Part shown: positions 41,225-50,032 of the stretch, piece after piece
How positions within the stretch are numbered: the first letter of the stretch is position 1
How the letters are laid out: every line of letters starts with the position of its first letter
Source of the DNA: Microbacterium sp. SORGH_AS_0862
Lineage (GTDB): Bacteria > Actinomycetota > Actinomycetes > Actinomycetales > Microbacteriaceae
Length of the DNA: 64,000 nt
Direction: 5' to 3'
Assembly (NCBI RefSeq): GCF_030818795.1
Contig: NZ_JAUTAY010000001.1
Location: forward strand, 1,488,001 to 1,552,000
The notes under the pieces: generated by a model
The model's database searches: none
What the model was told of the DNA's origin: nothing
The model's input: only the letters and a program-made list of their open reading frames with translations
Translations under genes and position numbers: made by a program

Positions 41225-41370
41225 TGCGGTTCCTTTCGCCGGTTCCTCACCCTCGAGACTGGGCGCACGCGTCCAGAGGCTCCGCGGCAGCGTAGCTGCC
41301 CTGGAGTGGACGTGGGGACATTCTCGCGGTCATGAGGGGCGGGATGGGGCGTCGGTAGGGGCGGGAGGGG

Positions 41371-42354
41371 TCAGTAGGCGAGGGCGCGGTCGACGGCCTC
41401 GAGGATGCGGTCGGCATCGGGCAGGTACTGCCCCTCGAGCTTGGCGGGCGGGAAGGGCACGTCGAACCCGGACACGCGCAGCACCGGTGCCTCGAGCGAG
41501 TAGAACGCGCGCTCGGTGACGGTCGCGGCGATCTCGGAGCCGAGCGAGGTGAACTGCGGCGCCTCCTGCGCGTAGACCATGCGCCCGGTGCGGGCGACGG
41601 AATCGAGGATGGGGCCGTAATCCACCGGCGAGAGCGAGCGCAGGTCGACGACCTCGCAACTGGTCCCCTCGCTCTCGGCGAGCGCGGCCGCCTGCAACAG
41701 GGTCGAGACCATCGCGCCGTGCCCGACGAGAGTCACATCGGTGCCCCGCCGCACGATGCGGGAGGCGTGCAGGGGCAGCGCGCGAGCGGACAGGTCCACC
41801 TCGCCCTTGGGCCAGTAGCGGCTCTTCGGCTCGAGGAAGACGACCGGGTCGTCGGAGGCGATCGCATCCTGGATCATCCAGTACGCGTCGTTCGGCGTGG
41901 ACGGACTCACCACACGCAGGCCCGGGGTGTGCGTGAAGTACGCCTCGGGGCTCTCCTGATGGTGCTCGACGGCGCCGATGTGCCCGCCATAGGGGATGCG
42001 GATGACCACCGGCATACGCAGCGCGCCCTCGTGACGGTTGGTCAGCTTGGCGAGCTGCGTGGTGATCTGGTCGAACCCGGGGAAGACGAAGCCGTCGAAC
42101 TGGATCTCGCACACGGGTCGGAACCCGCCCATCGCGAGACCGATCGCGGCGCCGATGATGCCCGACTCGGCGAGCGGGGTGTCGATCACGCGGTTCTTGC
42201 CGAACTCGGCCTGCAGGCCCTCGGTGACGCGGAAGACGCCCCCGAGCGGACCGATGTCCTCGCCCATCAGCAGCACGCGGTCACTGTCGCGCATGGCCTG
42301 GGCCATACCCGCGTTCAGGGCCTTGCTCATCGGCAGGGTGGTCATCTCGCTCAT
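41371..42354 (-). CDS. 2-oxoacid dehydrogenase E1 beta subunit
   Basis: A 327-residue protein from ATG 42354, overlapping the E1 alpha stop (ATGA). It starts MSEMTTLPMSKALNAGMAQA and has LLMGEDIGPLGGVFRVTEGL, DTPLAESGIIGAAIGLAMGG and PYGGHIGAVEHHQESPEAYF, all typical of E1 beta. It binds thiamin diphosphate with the alpha subunit. Confidence 0.93.
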   Translation of the reverse strand: MSEMTTLPMSKALNAGMAQAMRDSDRVLLMGEDIGPLGGVFRVTEGLQAEFGKNRVIDTPLAESGIIGAAIGLAMGGFRPVCEIQFDGFVFPGFDQITTQLAKLTNRHEGALRMPVVIRIPYGGHIGAVEHHQESPEAYFTHTPGLRVVSPSTPNDAYWMIQDAIASDDPVVFLEPKSRYWPKGEVDLSARALPLHASRIVRRGTDVTLVGHGAMVSTLLQAAALAESEGTSCEVVDLRSLSPVDYGPILDSVARTGRMVYAQEAPQFTSLGSEIAATVTERAFYSLEAPVLRVSGFDVPFPPAKLEGQYLPDADRILEAVDRALAY

Positions 42355-43503
42355 GCCTGACCTCCCTCGAGGGACGCTTCGTACTCGGCCAGCCAGCGTT
42401 TCTGCTCGTCGACGAGCGGATGCGGCTCGCTGTAGACGTGGTCGAACATCATCTCCGTGCCGATGGAACCGAGCGCCACCGTGCGGGCGCGGACGTCTTC
42501 GGCGTAGTCGGCGGCGGCCGCGTCCACGTCGGCGAAGAACGCGTCCGACGCGCCGCGCGAGCGCAGGTAGGCCGCCATCCGGGCGATCGGGTCGCGCTCG
42601 GCCCAGGACTGCTCCTCGGCGGAGGTGCGGTACTTGGTGGGGTCGTCGCTGGTCGTGTGCGCGCCCATGCGGTACGTCATCGCCTCGATCGCGCGGGGTC
42701 CGCCGCCGGCGCGCGCCTCGTCGAGGGCCTGGCGCGTGACGGCGAAGCTCGCCAGCACGTCGTTGCCGTCGACCTGGACGCTCGGCATGCCGTAGCCCTC
42801 GCCGCGACGGTAGAGCGGCGCCGAGGCCTGGGTGGCAACGGGGACCGAGATGGCCCACTGGTTGTTCTGGAGAAAGAACACCTGCGGTGCCCGATAGCTC
42901 GCCGCGAAGACCATGGCCTCGTGCACATCGCCCTGGCTGGACGCGCCGTCGCCGTAGTAGACGATGACGGCCTCGTCGCGGTCGAGGTCGCCGGTGCCGG
43001 TTTTGCCGTCGAAGACGAGGCTCATGCCGAAGCCGGCGGGCGTGCAGCGTCTGCGAGCCGAGCACGAGCGTGTAGATGTGCGTGTTGCCGTTCTTCGGGT
43101 CGTACGGGTTCCACCCGCCGTGGGTGAGGCCGCGCATGAGCCGCACGATGTCGATCGGGTCGACGCCGCGGATGGTGCACACGACGTGCTCGCGATACGA
43201 GGGGAAGAGGTGGTCCTGCGCTCTCGCGGCGTGGGCGGATCCGACCTGCGCGGCCTCCTGACCCCAGCTCGGCGGCCAGAGGGCGAGCTGACCCTGACGC
43301 TGCAGGTTCGTCGCCTGCCGATCGAAGGCGCGCACGACCACCATGTCGCGGTAGAAGGTCTCGAGCTGGGCGTCGTCGATCGCGGCCACGGCGGCGAGGT
43401 AGGGCTCGGCGGCGGGGGTCGGCGCGAACGAACCGTCCGCCGCCAGCACCCGCACCATCCGCGCGTCGTCGTCGGCCGGAGAGAACGTGTCGGGCGAGGT
43501 CAC
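42351..43503 (-). pseudogene. 2-oxoacid dehydrogenase E1 alpha subunit, frameshifted as given
   Basis: From GTG 43503 the frame reads VTSPDTFSPADDDARMVRVL and proceeds through LFPSYREHVVCTIRG, then GNTHIYTLVLGSQTLHA. It then needs one base less: an extra C in CCC (43038-43040) separates it from AGFGMSLVFDGKTGTGDLD, YYGDGASSQGDVHEAMVFA (thiamin diphosphate binding GDG) and the rest, ending at 42351. Repaired length about 383 residues. The E1 beta and E2 genes downstream are intact, so a real knockout is unlikely; an assembly indel is favoured. Confidence 0.85.
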
Positions 43504-43513
43504 GGGCTCTACG

Positions 43514-44612
43514 CTATCTGCTGGCGGGATGGCCCTCTGGGAGGTCACGTACAACGGATGCGGCAATTCGTAGGATCTGCTCGACAGACTCCTCTTCGCC
43601 GATCGAGATCCGCACGCCGTCTCCCGCGAAGGGGCGGACCACCAAGCCGCCCTCGTCGAAGGCCGCCGCGGCGTCGGTCGTGGCCTCTCCCGTGGCGAGC
43701 CAGACGAAGTTGCCCTGCGCGTCGGGGACCCGCCATCCTGCGTCGCGGAGTCCCGCGACGACCCGGTCGCGGCGCTCGGCGATCACCCGCACGCGCTCGA
43801 GCAGCTCGGCGTCGGCGTCGAGGCTCGCGAGCGCCGCCTCTTCGGCGGTGGCGGTAACCGAGAGCGGGATGGCGACGGCGCGCGCCGCATCCAGTACGCG
43901 ACGGTGGCCGATCGCGTATCCGATGCGCAGCCCCGCAAGCCCGTAGGCCTTCGAGAAGGTGCGCAGCGCCACGACGTTCGGGCGGGTGACGCCCGTGCGG
44001 CGCAGGCCGTCGACCGCATCCGGCGCGGTCACGAACTCGGGCGTACGCCTCGTCGAGGATGACGAGCACGTCGGCGGGAACCGCCGCGACGAAGGTGTCG
44101 AACTCGTCCTGCGTCACGACCGGGCCCGTGGGGTTGTTCGGGCTGCACACGATGACGGCGCGCGTGCGCGGCGTGATCGCCGCGGCCATCGCCACCAGGT
44201 CGTGACGGCCCTCGGACGTCAGCGGCACCTCGACGCGGTCGGCGCCGGCGACCGTGACGAAGCTCGGGTAGGCCTCGAAGGACCGCCACGCGTAGACGAC
44301 CTCGTCGCCGGGGCCCGCGACCGCGAGGATCAGCTGCGAGAGCAGCGATGCACTTCCGGCGCCGATGTGCACCTCGTCGGCGTCGACGCCGTAGCGCTCG
44401 GCCAGACGCACGCGGAGCCTCGCCGCGGTCGCGTCCGGGTAGCGGTTCACCGTCTCGGCGGCGCGGAGGGCGGCCAGCACTCGCGGCAGCGGCGCGAAGG
44501 GGTTCTCGTTGCTCGAGAGCTTGAACGCGTCGGCACCGGCCGGCTTTCCCTGTCGGTAGACCGGCAGGGCCGCGATCTCGGGGCGCACACGAACGGGAAT
44601 CGGCTCTGTCAC
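43514..44612 (-). pseudogene. hisC: HisC-type aminotransferase, frameshifted as given
   Basis: From ATG 44612 the frame gives the large domain ([52 protein letters not shown]) as far as ILDEAYA. The rest ([14 protein letters not shown], then [18 protein letters not shown] with the PLP lysine, to 43514) is in another frame. Removing one C from CCC (44039-44041) restores [16 protein letters not shown]. About 365 residues. Histidinol-phosphate or aromatic aminotransferase; in actinobacteria the two are hard to separate. Confidence 0.85.
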
Positions 44613-44660
44613 ACCGAGAGTCTAGGAGCGCGGAAGCGGGGCGCGTGCCACACTTCCGGC

Positions 44661-45053
44661 ATGGGCTTTCTCATCCGCGTCGTGGTGAATGCGTTCTCCA
44701 TCTGGGTCGTGACCCTCATCCCGGTGCTCGGCGTCAGCGTCATCGCGTTCCCGCCGGGCGGAACGCTCGAGATCGTGCTGTCGCTGCTGATCGTGGCGCT
44801 CGTCTTCGCACTCGTGAACACGATCGTCGGATCGGTCGTGAAGGTGATCGCGTTCCCGCTCTACGTGCTCACACTCGGTCTGTTCTCGCTCATCGTGAAC
44901 GGGTTCCTGCTCTGGCTGACCAGCTGGATCACCGAGTTCTGGGACTGGGGCCTGCGCGTCGAGAGCTTCTGGTGGGGCGTCGTCGCGGCCCTCGTCATCG
45001 CCGTCATCAACGGCATCTTCGGCGTCATCCTGCGCCCGAAGCGACGGGACTGA
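44661..45053 (+). CDS. Phage-holin-family (PF04020-type) membrane protein
   Basis: A 130-residue protein from ATG 44661 with four membrane helices (VVVNAFSIWVVTLIPVLGVS, IVLSLLIVALVFALVNTIVG, then FPLYVLTLGLFSLIVNGFLL and WWGVVAALVIAVINGIFGVI). Chromosomal copies of this family are common in actinobacteria and are not linked to a prophage. Its 3' end overlaps the convergent hydrolase gene by 29 bases. Confidence 0.8.
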   Translation: MGFLIRVVVNAFSIWVVTLIPVLGVSVIAFPPGGTLEIVLSLLIVALVFALVNTIVGSVVKVIAFPLYVLTLGLFSLIVNGFLLWLTSWITEFWDWGLRVESFWWGVVAALVIAVINGIFGVILRPKRRD

Positions 45054-46350
45054 CCGCACCGCCGCGCCGCCGGGGCACGGCATCGACCTGGCGCGCCCCG
45101 AACTCCTGCGTCGAGATGAGACGGGCGCCCTCGAGCTCGGCCATGCGCTCGTGCACCGCGGCGACGCGCGGATCGGCCGAAGCGTCGACGAGTTCGGCGG
45201 TGTCGGCGTAGGCGCTGAGATGGTGCGCGGGCAAGCCGAGATCCTGCGGGCCCGGCGCGGGGTCCACGACGCGCGTGGCGACGAAGCTCCCCTCCGCCCC
45301 CACGCGCGTGGCGAACCCTCCGCCGGCGAGCATCGCCACCGGGTCGTCGCCGTGCCGCAGGTCGACGGCCATCGCCTCGGCGCCGGGGTCGGCGGCGGTC
45401 GGCGAGCCCGCGGTCCCGACGACGCGCACGTCGTAGTCTCCGGTCGTCGCGACCTGGCCCACCAGCATCCCGCCCTGCGAGTGGCCGTAGAGATAGAGCG
45501 TGTCGCCGGGGCGCACACCCGCCTCGGCGAGCATCGCCGTCAGCGCCAGGTAGGCGTCGGACTGCTCCCCGCCGTACCCCTGGAGGTTGGAGAGCATGTC
45601 CCACACCTCGTCGCCGCCGAGTCCGCTCGTGCCGGCGACGTACACGGCGTACGCGGTTCCGGATGCGGTCGCGTACTTCTCGATGCGCACCCGCGCCTCG
45701 CCGCCCTGCGGGATCCGGCCGAGAGCCGGCGCGAGGGCTGCGGGGGCCGCGGCCGAATACTCGGCGGGGGGAAGCGGCACGATCTCCGGCACGGGTCGTC
45801 CCGTGGGCGCCAGGTGCGTGCCGAACGGGATGCGGCCGCGAGCCGCGGTGAGGCGCGCGATGGCCGCCCCCGACGCCAGACTTGCCCCGGCGAGGAAGGG
45901 CATCAGCAGGGTGAACCACGCCCAGCCGCCGCCGAGGCCGGCATCCGCCCGCAGCAGCTCTGCGGCCCCGGGGTAGGCCCGCTCGATCGCGGCGATGCGG
46001 TCTCGAGCGTGCGCGACGGCATCCGCGTCTCCCACGGCGGATGCGAGAGCCGCCTCGGCACGCATCTCGGCGAGCTCGTACGCCGCCGCGCACATCAGCA
46101 GCCGATCCTGCTGCTCCCGCGCGCGATCGGCCAGTGCGCCCACCTCACGCAGGCGGTCGTCCTGGGTGAGCCCCAGCACCGGCAGCATGTGCGCGCTGAT
46201 CCGGGCATCGGCGCGGGCGATGTCGGCGACGGCCTCGTCCAGCCGCGCCGCCGCCCCGACCAGCACTGCGGCCGCATCCCGCAACCGCGCCGTGTCGACG
46301 GCGACCGCTCCGCCGGAGGAGATGTCGACCTCGTCGGTCACGACGACCAT
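45025..46350 (-). CDS. Alpha/beta hydrolase with ESX-like helical N-terminus
   Basis: A 441-residue protein from ATG 46350. The N-terminal 130 residues are helical (ARLRDAAAVLVGAAARLDEA, REVGALADRAREQQDRLLMC). A hydrophobic segment is at about 143-165. The C-terminal half is a hydrolase with LYLYGHSQGG (nucleophile Ser291). The WXG100-sized gene upstream overlaps it, so the pair may be a secreted lipase or effector system. No secretion genes are in the window. Confidence 0.75.
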   Translation of the reverse strand: MVVVTDEVDISSGGAVAVDTARLRDAAAVLVGAAARLDEAVADIARADARISAHMLPVLGLTQDDRLREVGALADRAREQQDRLLMCAAAYELAEMRAEAALASAVGDADAVAHARDRIAAIERAYPGAAELLRADAGLGGGWAWFTLLMPFLAGASLASGAAIARLTAARGRIPFGTHLAPTGRPVPEIVPLPPAEYSAAAPAALAPALGRIPQGGEARVRIEKYATASGTAYAVYVAGTSGLGGDEVWDMLSNLQGYGGEQSDAYLALTAMLAEAGVRPGDTLYLYGHSQGGMLVGQVATTGDYDVRVVGTAGSPTAADPGAEAMAVDLRHGDDPVAMLAGGGFATRVGAEGSFVATRVVDPAPGPQDLGLPAHHLSAYADTAELVDASADPRVAAVHERMAELEGARLISTQEFGARQVDAVPRRRGGAVSPVASGAG

Positions 46351-46625
46351 CCGAAGAGGTTGCCGCCACCCGTGACCAAGGCCCTAGTGCGGATCTCGGC
46401 GATCACGTCGTCGAGATCGAGCAGGCGCCGGCGCTCATCGGCGAGCGCGGTGGTCCAGGCGTCGTGCGCGAGCTGGAAGGCGCCCATCGCGGGCGACGCC
46501 CAGGCGGTCGCCGCGGCGAGGCCCGAGGCATCGCGGATGACCGTCTCGATGAGCTCCACAGCCGAGAGCACGTCGCGCCGCGCCGCGTCGAACGAGAAGA
46601 CGACATCGTCGAGGGTGTCTGCCAT
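46338..46625 (-). CDS. WXG100-like small protein
   Basis: A 95-residue helical protein from ATG 46625 with GGGGG upstream. MADTLDDVVFSFDAARRDVL, then a W-x-S-x-A-M type turn (AWASPAMGAFQLAHDAWTTA), resembles a WXG100 hairpin with WAS in place of WxG. It overlaps the hydrolase start, so the two are coupled. Confidence 0.6.
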   Translation of the reverse strand: MADTLDDVVFSFDAARRDVLSAVELIETVIRDASGLAAATAWASPAMGAFQLAHDAWTTALADERRRLLDLDDVIAEIRTRALVTGGGNLFGWSS

Positions 46626-46739
46626 CCCCCGATGCTCGCTCCGCGTCAGAGGCGCGAGGCGCGGCCGCATCCGATCCGAGGATCGCTCGCCGCGAGATCG
46701 CGACTGTGCAGGAGAGGTCGTCAGGACCACAATGGAGCC

Positions 46740-47243
46740 ATGCCCGCGTCCTCGCCGTTCCGCGTGGTCTTCGTGTGCACCGGGAACATCTGCCGATCCC
46801 CGATGGCCGAGATCGTCTTCCGCTGGTTCGCGGAGTCAGTGGGGCTCGGCGACCGCGTGATCTCCACGAGCGCCGGCACCGGCGACTGGCACGTCGGCGA
46901 GCCGGCCGATCCGCGCACGGTCGAGGCCCTCGAGCGCCACGGGTACGACGGCCGACATCACCGCGCCCGCCAGTTCGACTTCTCGGACTATGAGCGCAAC
47001 GACCTGGTCATCGCCCTCGACCGATCGCACGAACGCAACCTGCGCGCGTGGGCGCGGTCGGAGAACGATTCCGACAAGGTCGTGCTGCTGCGCGCGTTCG
47101 ACCCGCAGACCGACGACAACCTGGATGTCCCCGACCCGTACTACGCCGGCCCCGAGGCGTTCGACGAGGTGCTCGCTATGATCGAGAGCGCGTGCCGGGC
47201 GCTCTTCCGGCAACTCGAACCCGCCATCCGCTCCGCGGGATGA
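46740..47243 (+). CDS. Low-molecular-weight protein tyrosine phosphatase
   Basis: A 167-residue protein from ATG 46740. The P-loop VFVCTGNICRSPMAE (nucleophile Cys13) and the C-terminal DVPDPYYAG (general acid Asp) are complete. It removes phosphate from tyrosine residues or arsenate-like substrates. It is followed at once by purB. Confidence 0.93.
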   Translation: MPASSPFRVVFVCTGNICRSPMAEIVFRWFAESVGLGDRVISTSAGTGDWHVGEPADPRTVEALERHGYDGRHHRARQFDFSDYERNDLVIALDRSHERNLRAWARSENDSDKVVLLRAFDPQTDDNLDVPDPYYAGPEAFDEVLAMIESACRALFRQLEPAIRSAG

Positions 47244-47275
47244 CCCGCGCGGCCCACCGCCCTCGACGGAGTACC

Positions 47276-48655
47276 GTGTCGAACTTCCCCGCCCAGCCGC
47301 TCAGCCCCCTCGACGGTCGTTACCAGGCCGCCGTCTCCGCCCTCGGCGGCTTCCTTTCGGAAGCAGGACTCAACCGCGCCCGCGTCGAGGTCGAGGTCGA
47401 GTGGCTCATCACCCTCACCGACCGGGGCCTGTTCGGACAGTCGCCGCTCTCGGACACCGAGAAGGAATCCCTCCGCGCGCTGTACCGCGACTTCGGTCAG
47501 GCGGAGATCGACTGGCTCGCCGAACGCGAGGCCGTCACGCGTCACGACGTGAAGGCCGTCGAGTACCTCGTACGCGATCGCCTGTCCTCCCTCGGACTCG
47601 ACCGCATCGCCGAGCTCACGCACTTCGCCCTCACGAGCGAGGACGTCAATTCGACCTCGTACGCGCTCACGGTCCAGCGCGCCGTGACGCAGGTGTGGCT
47701 GCCGAAGCTGCGGCAGGTCATCGAGCGCCTGCGGGCGATCTCTGTCGAGCTGGCGGATGCGGCGATGCTCGCCCGCACCCACGGTCAGCCCGCGACCCCC
47801 ACCACGATGGGCAAGGAGATCGCCGTCTTCGCGTGGCGCCTGGAGCGGGTGCTCGCACAGCTGGAGTCCTCGGAGTACCTGGCGAAGTTCTCCGGCGCCA
47901 CCGGAACCTGGTCGGCCCACCTCGCGGCCGATCCGGATGCGGACTGGGTCGAGATCTCGCGCGGGTTCGTCGAGGGACTGGGGCTCGGGTTTAACGAGCT
48001 CACCACCCAGATCGAGTCACACGACTGGCAGGTCGAGCTCTACGACCGCGCGCGGCACGCCGGCGGCATCCTGCACAACCTCGCGACGGATGTGTGGACG
48101 TACATCTCCCTCGGCTATTTCGCCCAGATCCCGGTGGCGGGCGCGACCGGTTCGTCGACCATGCCGCACAAGATCAACCCCATCCGCTTCGAGAATGCGG
48201 AGGCGAACCTCGAGATCGCGGGAGGGTTGTTCCACACCCTGGCCGCGACCCTGGTCACGAGCCGCCTGCAGCGCGATCTCACCGACTCCACCACGCAGCG
48301 CAACATCGGCGTCGCGTTCGGTCATTCGCTGCTCGCGCTCGACAACCTGCTGCGCGGGCTCGGCGAGATCTCGCTCTCGCGCGAGATTCTGCTGGCCGAC
48401 CTCGACACCAACTGGGAGGTGCTCGCCGAGGCCATCCAGACCGTCATCCGCGCCGAGGTCGTCGCGGGTCGCTCGCACATCACCGACCCGTACGCGCTGC
48501 TGAAGGAGCTCACCCGCGGTCATCGCGTCGGGGGTGCCGATCTCGCCGAGTTCGTGCGCGGCCTCGACATCGGGGACGCGGCGAAGGAGCGCCTGCTCGC
48601 GCTGACCCCGGCCACCTACACGGGCCTCGCCGCCTCTCTCGTCACCGGCGCCTGA
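47276..48655 (+). CDS. purB: Adenylosuccinate lyase
   Basis: A 459-residue enzyme of purine synthesis. GTG 47276 with GGAG upstream is favoured (VSNFPAQPLSPLDGRYQAAV); an ATG at 47240 overlapping the phosphatase stop would add 12 residues. The family signature GSSTMPHKINP and the LTSEDVNSTSYALT region are present. It makes fumarate and AMP or AICAR. Confidence 0.94.
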   Translation: MSNFPAQPLSPLDGRYQAAVSALGGFLSEAGLNRARVEVEVEWLITLTDRGLFGQSPLSDTEKESLRALYRDFGQAEIDWLAEREAVTRHDVKAVEYLVRDRLSSLGLDRIAELTHFALTSEDVNSTSYALTVQRAVTQVWLPKLRQVIERLRAISVELADAAMLARTHGQPATPTTMGKEIAVFAWRLERVLAQLESSEYLAKFSGATGTWSAHLAADPDADWVEISRGFVEGLGLGFNELTTQIESHDWQVELYDRARHAGGILHNLATDVWTYISLGYFAQIPVAGATGSSTMPHKINPIRFENAEANLEIAGGLFHTLAATLVTSRLQRDLTDSTTQRNIGVAFGHSLLALDNLLRGLGEISLSREILLADLDTNWEVLAEAIQTVIRAEVVAGRSHITDPYALLKELTRGHRVGGADLAEFVRGLDIGDAAKERLLALTPATYTGLAASLVTGA

Positions 48656-48784
48656 CGACCGGCGGCTCCTCGCATCCGGGCGGCGGCGCGCGTCCGGGGC
48701 GGCGCCGCATTCGGGGGCCGGGCTCCCTGCATCCGGGGCGCGCCGCATCCGGGGTCACGGCATGGGGCCCATCCCATCTCCCCA

Positions 48785-48855
48785 CGCGAGACTGCATTCT
48801 CAGCACGAGATCGCTGTGTTCACCCGTGATCTCGTGCGAAAGATGCAGTCTCGCG
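48785..48855. repeat. Two-tier inverted repeat after purB
   Basis: Outer arms CGCGAGACTGCAT (48785-48797) and its complement (48843-48855), inner arms GCACGAGATC (48803-48812) and its complement (48828-48837). Both are perfect. It lies between purB and the convergent gene at 48935 with no T tract. It could be a bidirectional, Rho-assisted terminator or a genomic repeat. Confidence 0.65.
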
Positions 48856-48934
48856 GGATGGTAAAGACACGCGCGTGTGGGGCCGCGCGAGCGGGAGGCC
48901 CGCCCGAGGGCGTGTCCCCGCAGGCGCGCAGACG

Positions 48935-49285
48935 CTAGGCGCGGGGCGGGGTGTCGCCGTCGGCGGAGTCGGATGCGGGGCTGTCGCCGGATGCGTCCTC
49001 GGACTCCTCCTTGGGCAGCAGCACCGCACGATCGACCGTGCGGTTCACCTGCGCCGGGTCGACCGCGAGCATGAGCAGCGCGATGATCACGAGCGTCGCG
49101 ATGAAGGTGATGCCGGCGACGATGCCGCCGACCATGAGGGCGTGGCCCGACTGTCCGGCGACCCGGTTCTGGAAGAAGCCCATCGAGACGAGTGTCACGA
49201 TGCCGGCGAAGAGAGCGGCCGCGAGAGCGAGCCCGATCAGCTGAGCGGGCTTCATGAGGTCGCGACGGGTGGGCTTGTCTGTCAT
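48935..49285 (-). CDS. Small membrane protein, two helices
   Basis: A 116-residue protein from ATG 49285 (MTDKPTRRDLMKPAQLIGLA). Two membrane helices (about 14-36, 48-73) precede an acidic Ser/Asp-rich tail (KEESEDASGDSPASDSADGD). It overlaps the upstream gene by 4 bases. Function unknown; similar genes are frequent in Microbacterium. Confidence 0.7.
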   Translation of the reverse strand: MTDKPTRRDLMKPAQLIGLALAAALFAGIVTLVSMGFFQNRVAGQSGHALMVGGIVAGITFIATLVIIALLMLAVDPAQVNRTVDRAVLLPKEESEDASGDSPASDSADGDTPPRA

Positions 49286-49917
49286 GCCGCCTCCTCGGGC
49301 GCGGGGGCGGACTCGCGGCGCGGGGAGAAGCCCGCGATCCCCAGGTAGACCGCGATGATCGCCGCATAGCCGCCGAAGAGTCCGACGGCGATCGTGATGC
49401 CGGTGAGCGTGAAGGAGCCGGCCTCTTCGATGCTGTACTGCAATGCATAGGCGGGCTGGACGGCGAGGGTGCCGAGCGCGAGCAGCACGCCGACGATGCC
49501 GACCGTCAACGCGTCGCGTGCCTCGGAACGGGCGACGCTGCCGCGCTCTGCGGCGCGCAGGCCCCGCAGGCCCGCGATGCCCTCGATGAGGCCGGTCACG
49601 AGCGCCCACGAGATGACGATCACGAAGAAGGCCAGCGTCGTGCGCAGGGTGGGGATGCCGGAGACACCGCCAGCGATGAGGGTGAGAGCACCCAGCACGA
49701 CGGGCAGCCGGCGCTGACCGGGGCCGTACACGAGCCACGCCGAGAGCAGCCACACGATCGCCGACGCCATCGCGAAACCGCTGAAGACGGACAGTCCCAC
49801 CGCGGCGGAGTGATCCGGCGAGAACGTGATCATGACGGCCGCGACGGCCGCGAAGAGGGCTCGAACCAGTTGGAGGTGGCGCGGCTCGAAGGCGCGCGCG
49901 GAAGAACTGCTGGTCAT
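49282..49917 (-). CDS. Polytopic membrane protein, HdeD-like
   Basis: A 211-residue protein from ATG 49917 with about six membrane helices (LVRALFAAVAAVMITFSPDH, VYGPGQRRLPVVLGALTLIA, FFVIVISWALVTGLIEGIAG). The pattern SWALVTGLIEGIAGLRGLRA resembles HdeD/DUF308 proteins. No substrate can be named. Confidence 0.7.
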   Translation of the reverse strand: MTSSSSARAFEPRHLQLVRALFAAVAAVMITFSPDHSAAVGLSVFSGFAMASAIVWLLSAWLVYGPGQRRLPVVLGALTLIAGGVSGIPTLRTTLAFFVIVISWALVTGLIEGIAGLRGLRAAERGSVARSEARDALTVGIVGVLLALGTLAVQPAYALQYSIEEAGSFTLTGITIAVGLFGGYAAIIAVYLGIAGFSPRRESAPAPEEAA

Positions 49918-50032
49918 GGCTCGACTCGTGAGGTGGGGACGGCGGCGGAACGGATACCCCCAGTCTAGGTCGTGCTGATGAGGAGCCTGCCGTGAACGGA
50001 CGACGGCGGCCGCTCGCGCGACACAATGAGGT

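Noticed and set aside
39479-41335. 618-codon plus-strand frame opposite the E2 gene
   Set aside because: Antisense of lipoyl and catalytic domains; Asp/His/Arg-rich shadow.
44661-45053. Holin-family gene as a second prophage trace
   Set aside because: This family is chromosomal in many actinobacteria and no phage genes are near it.
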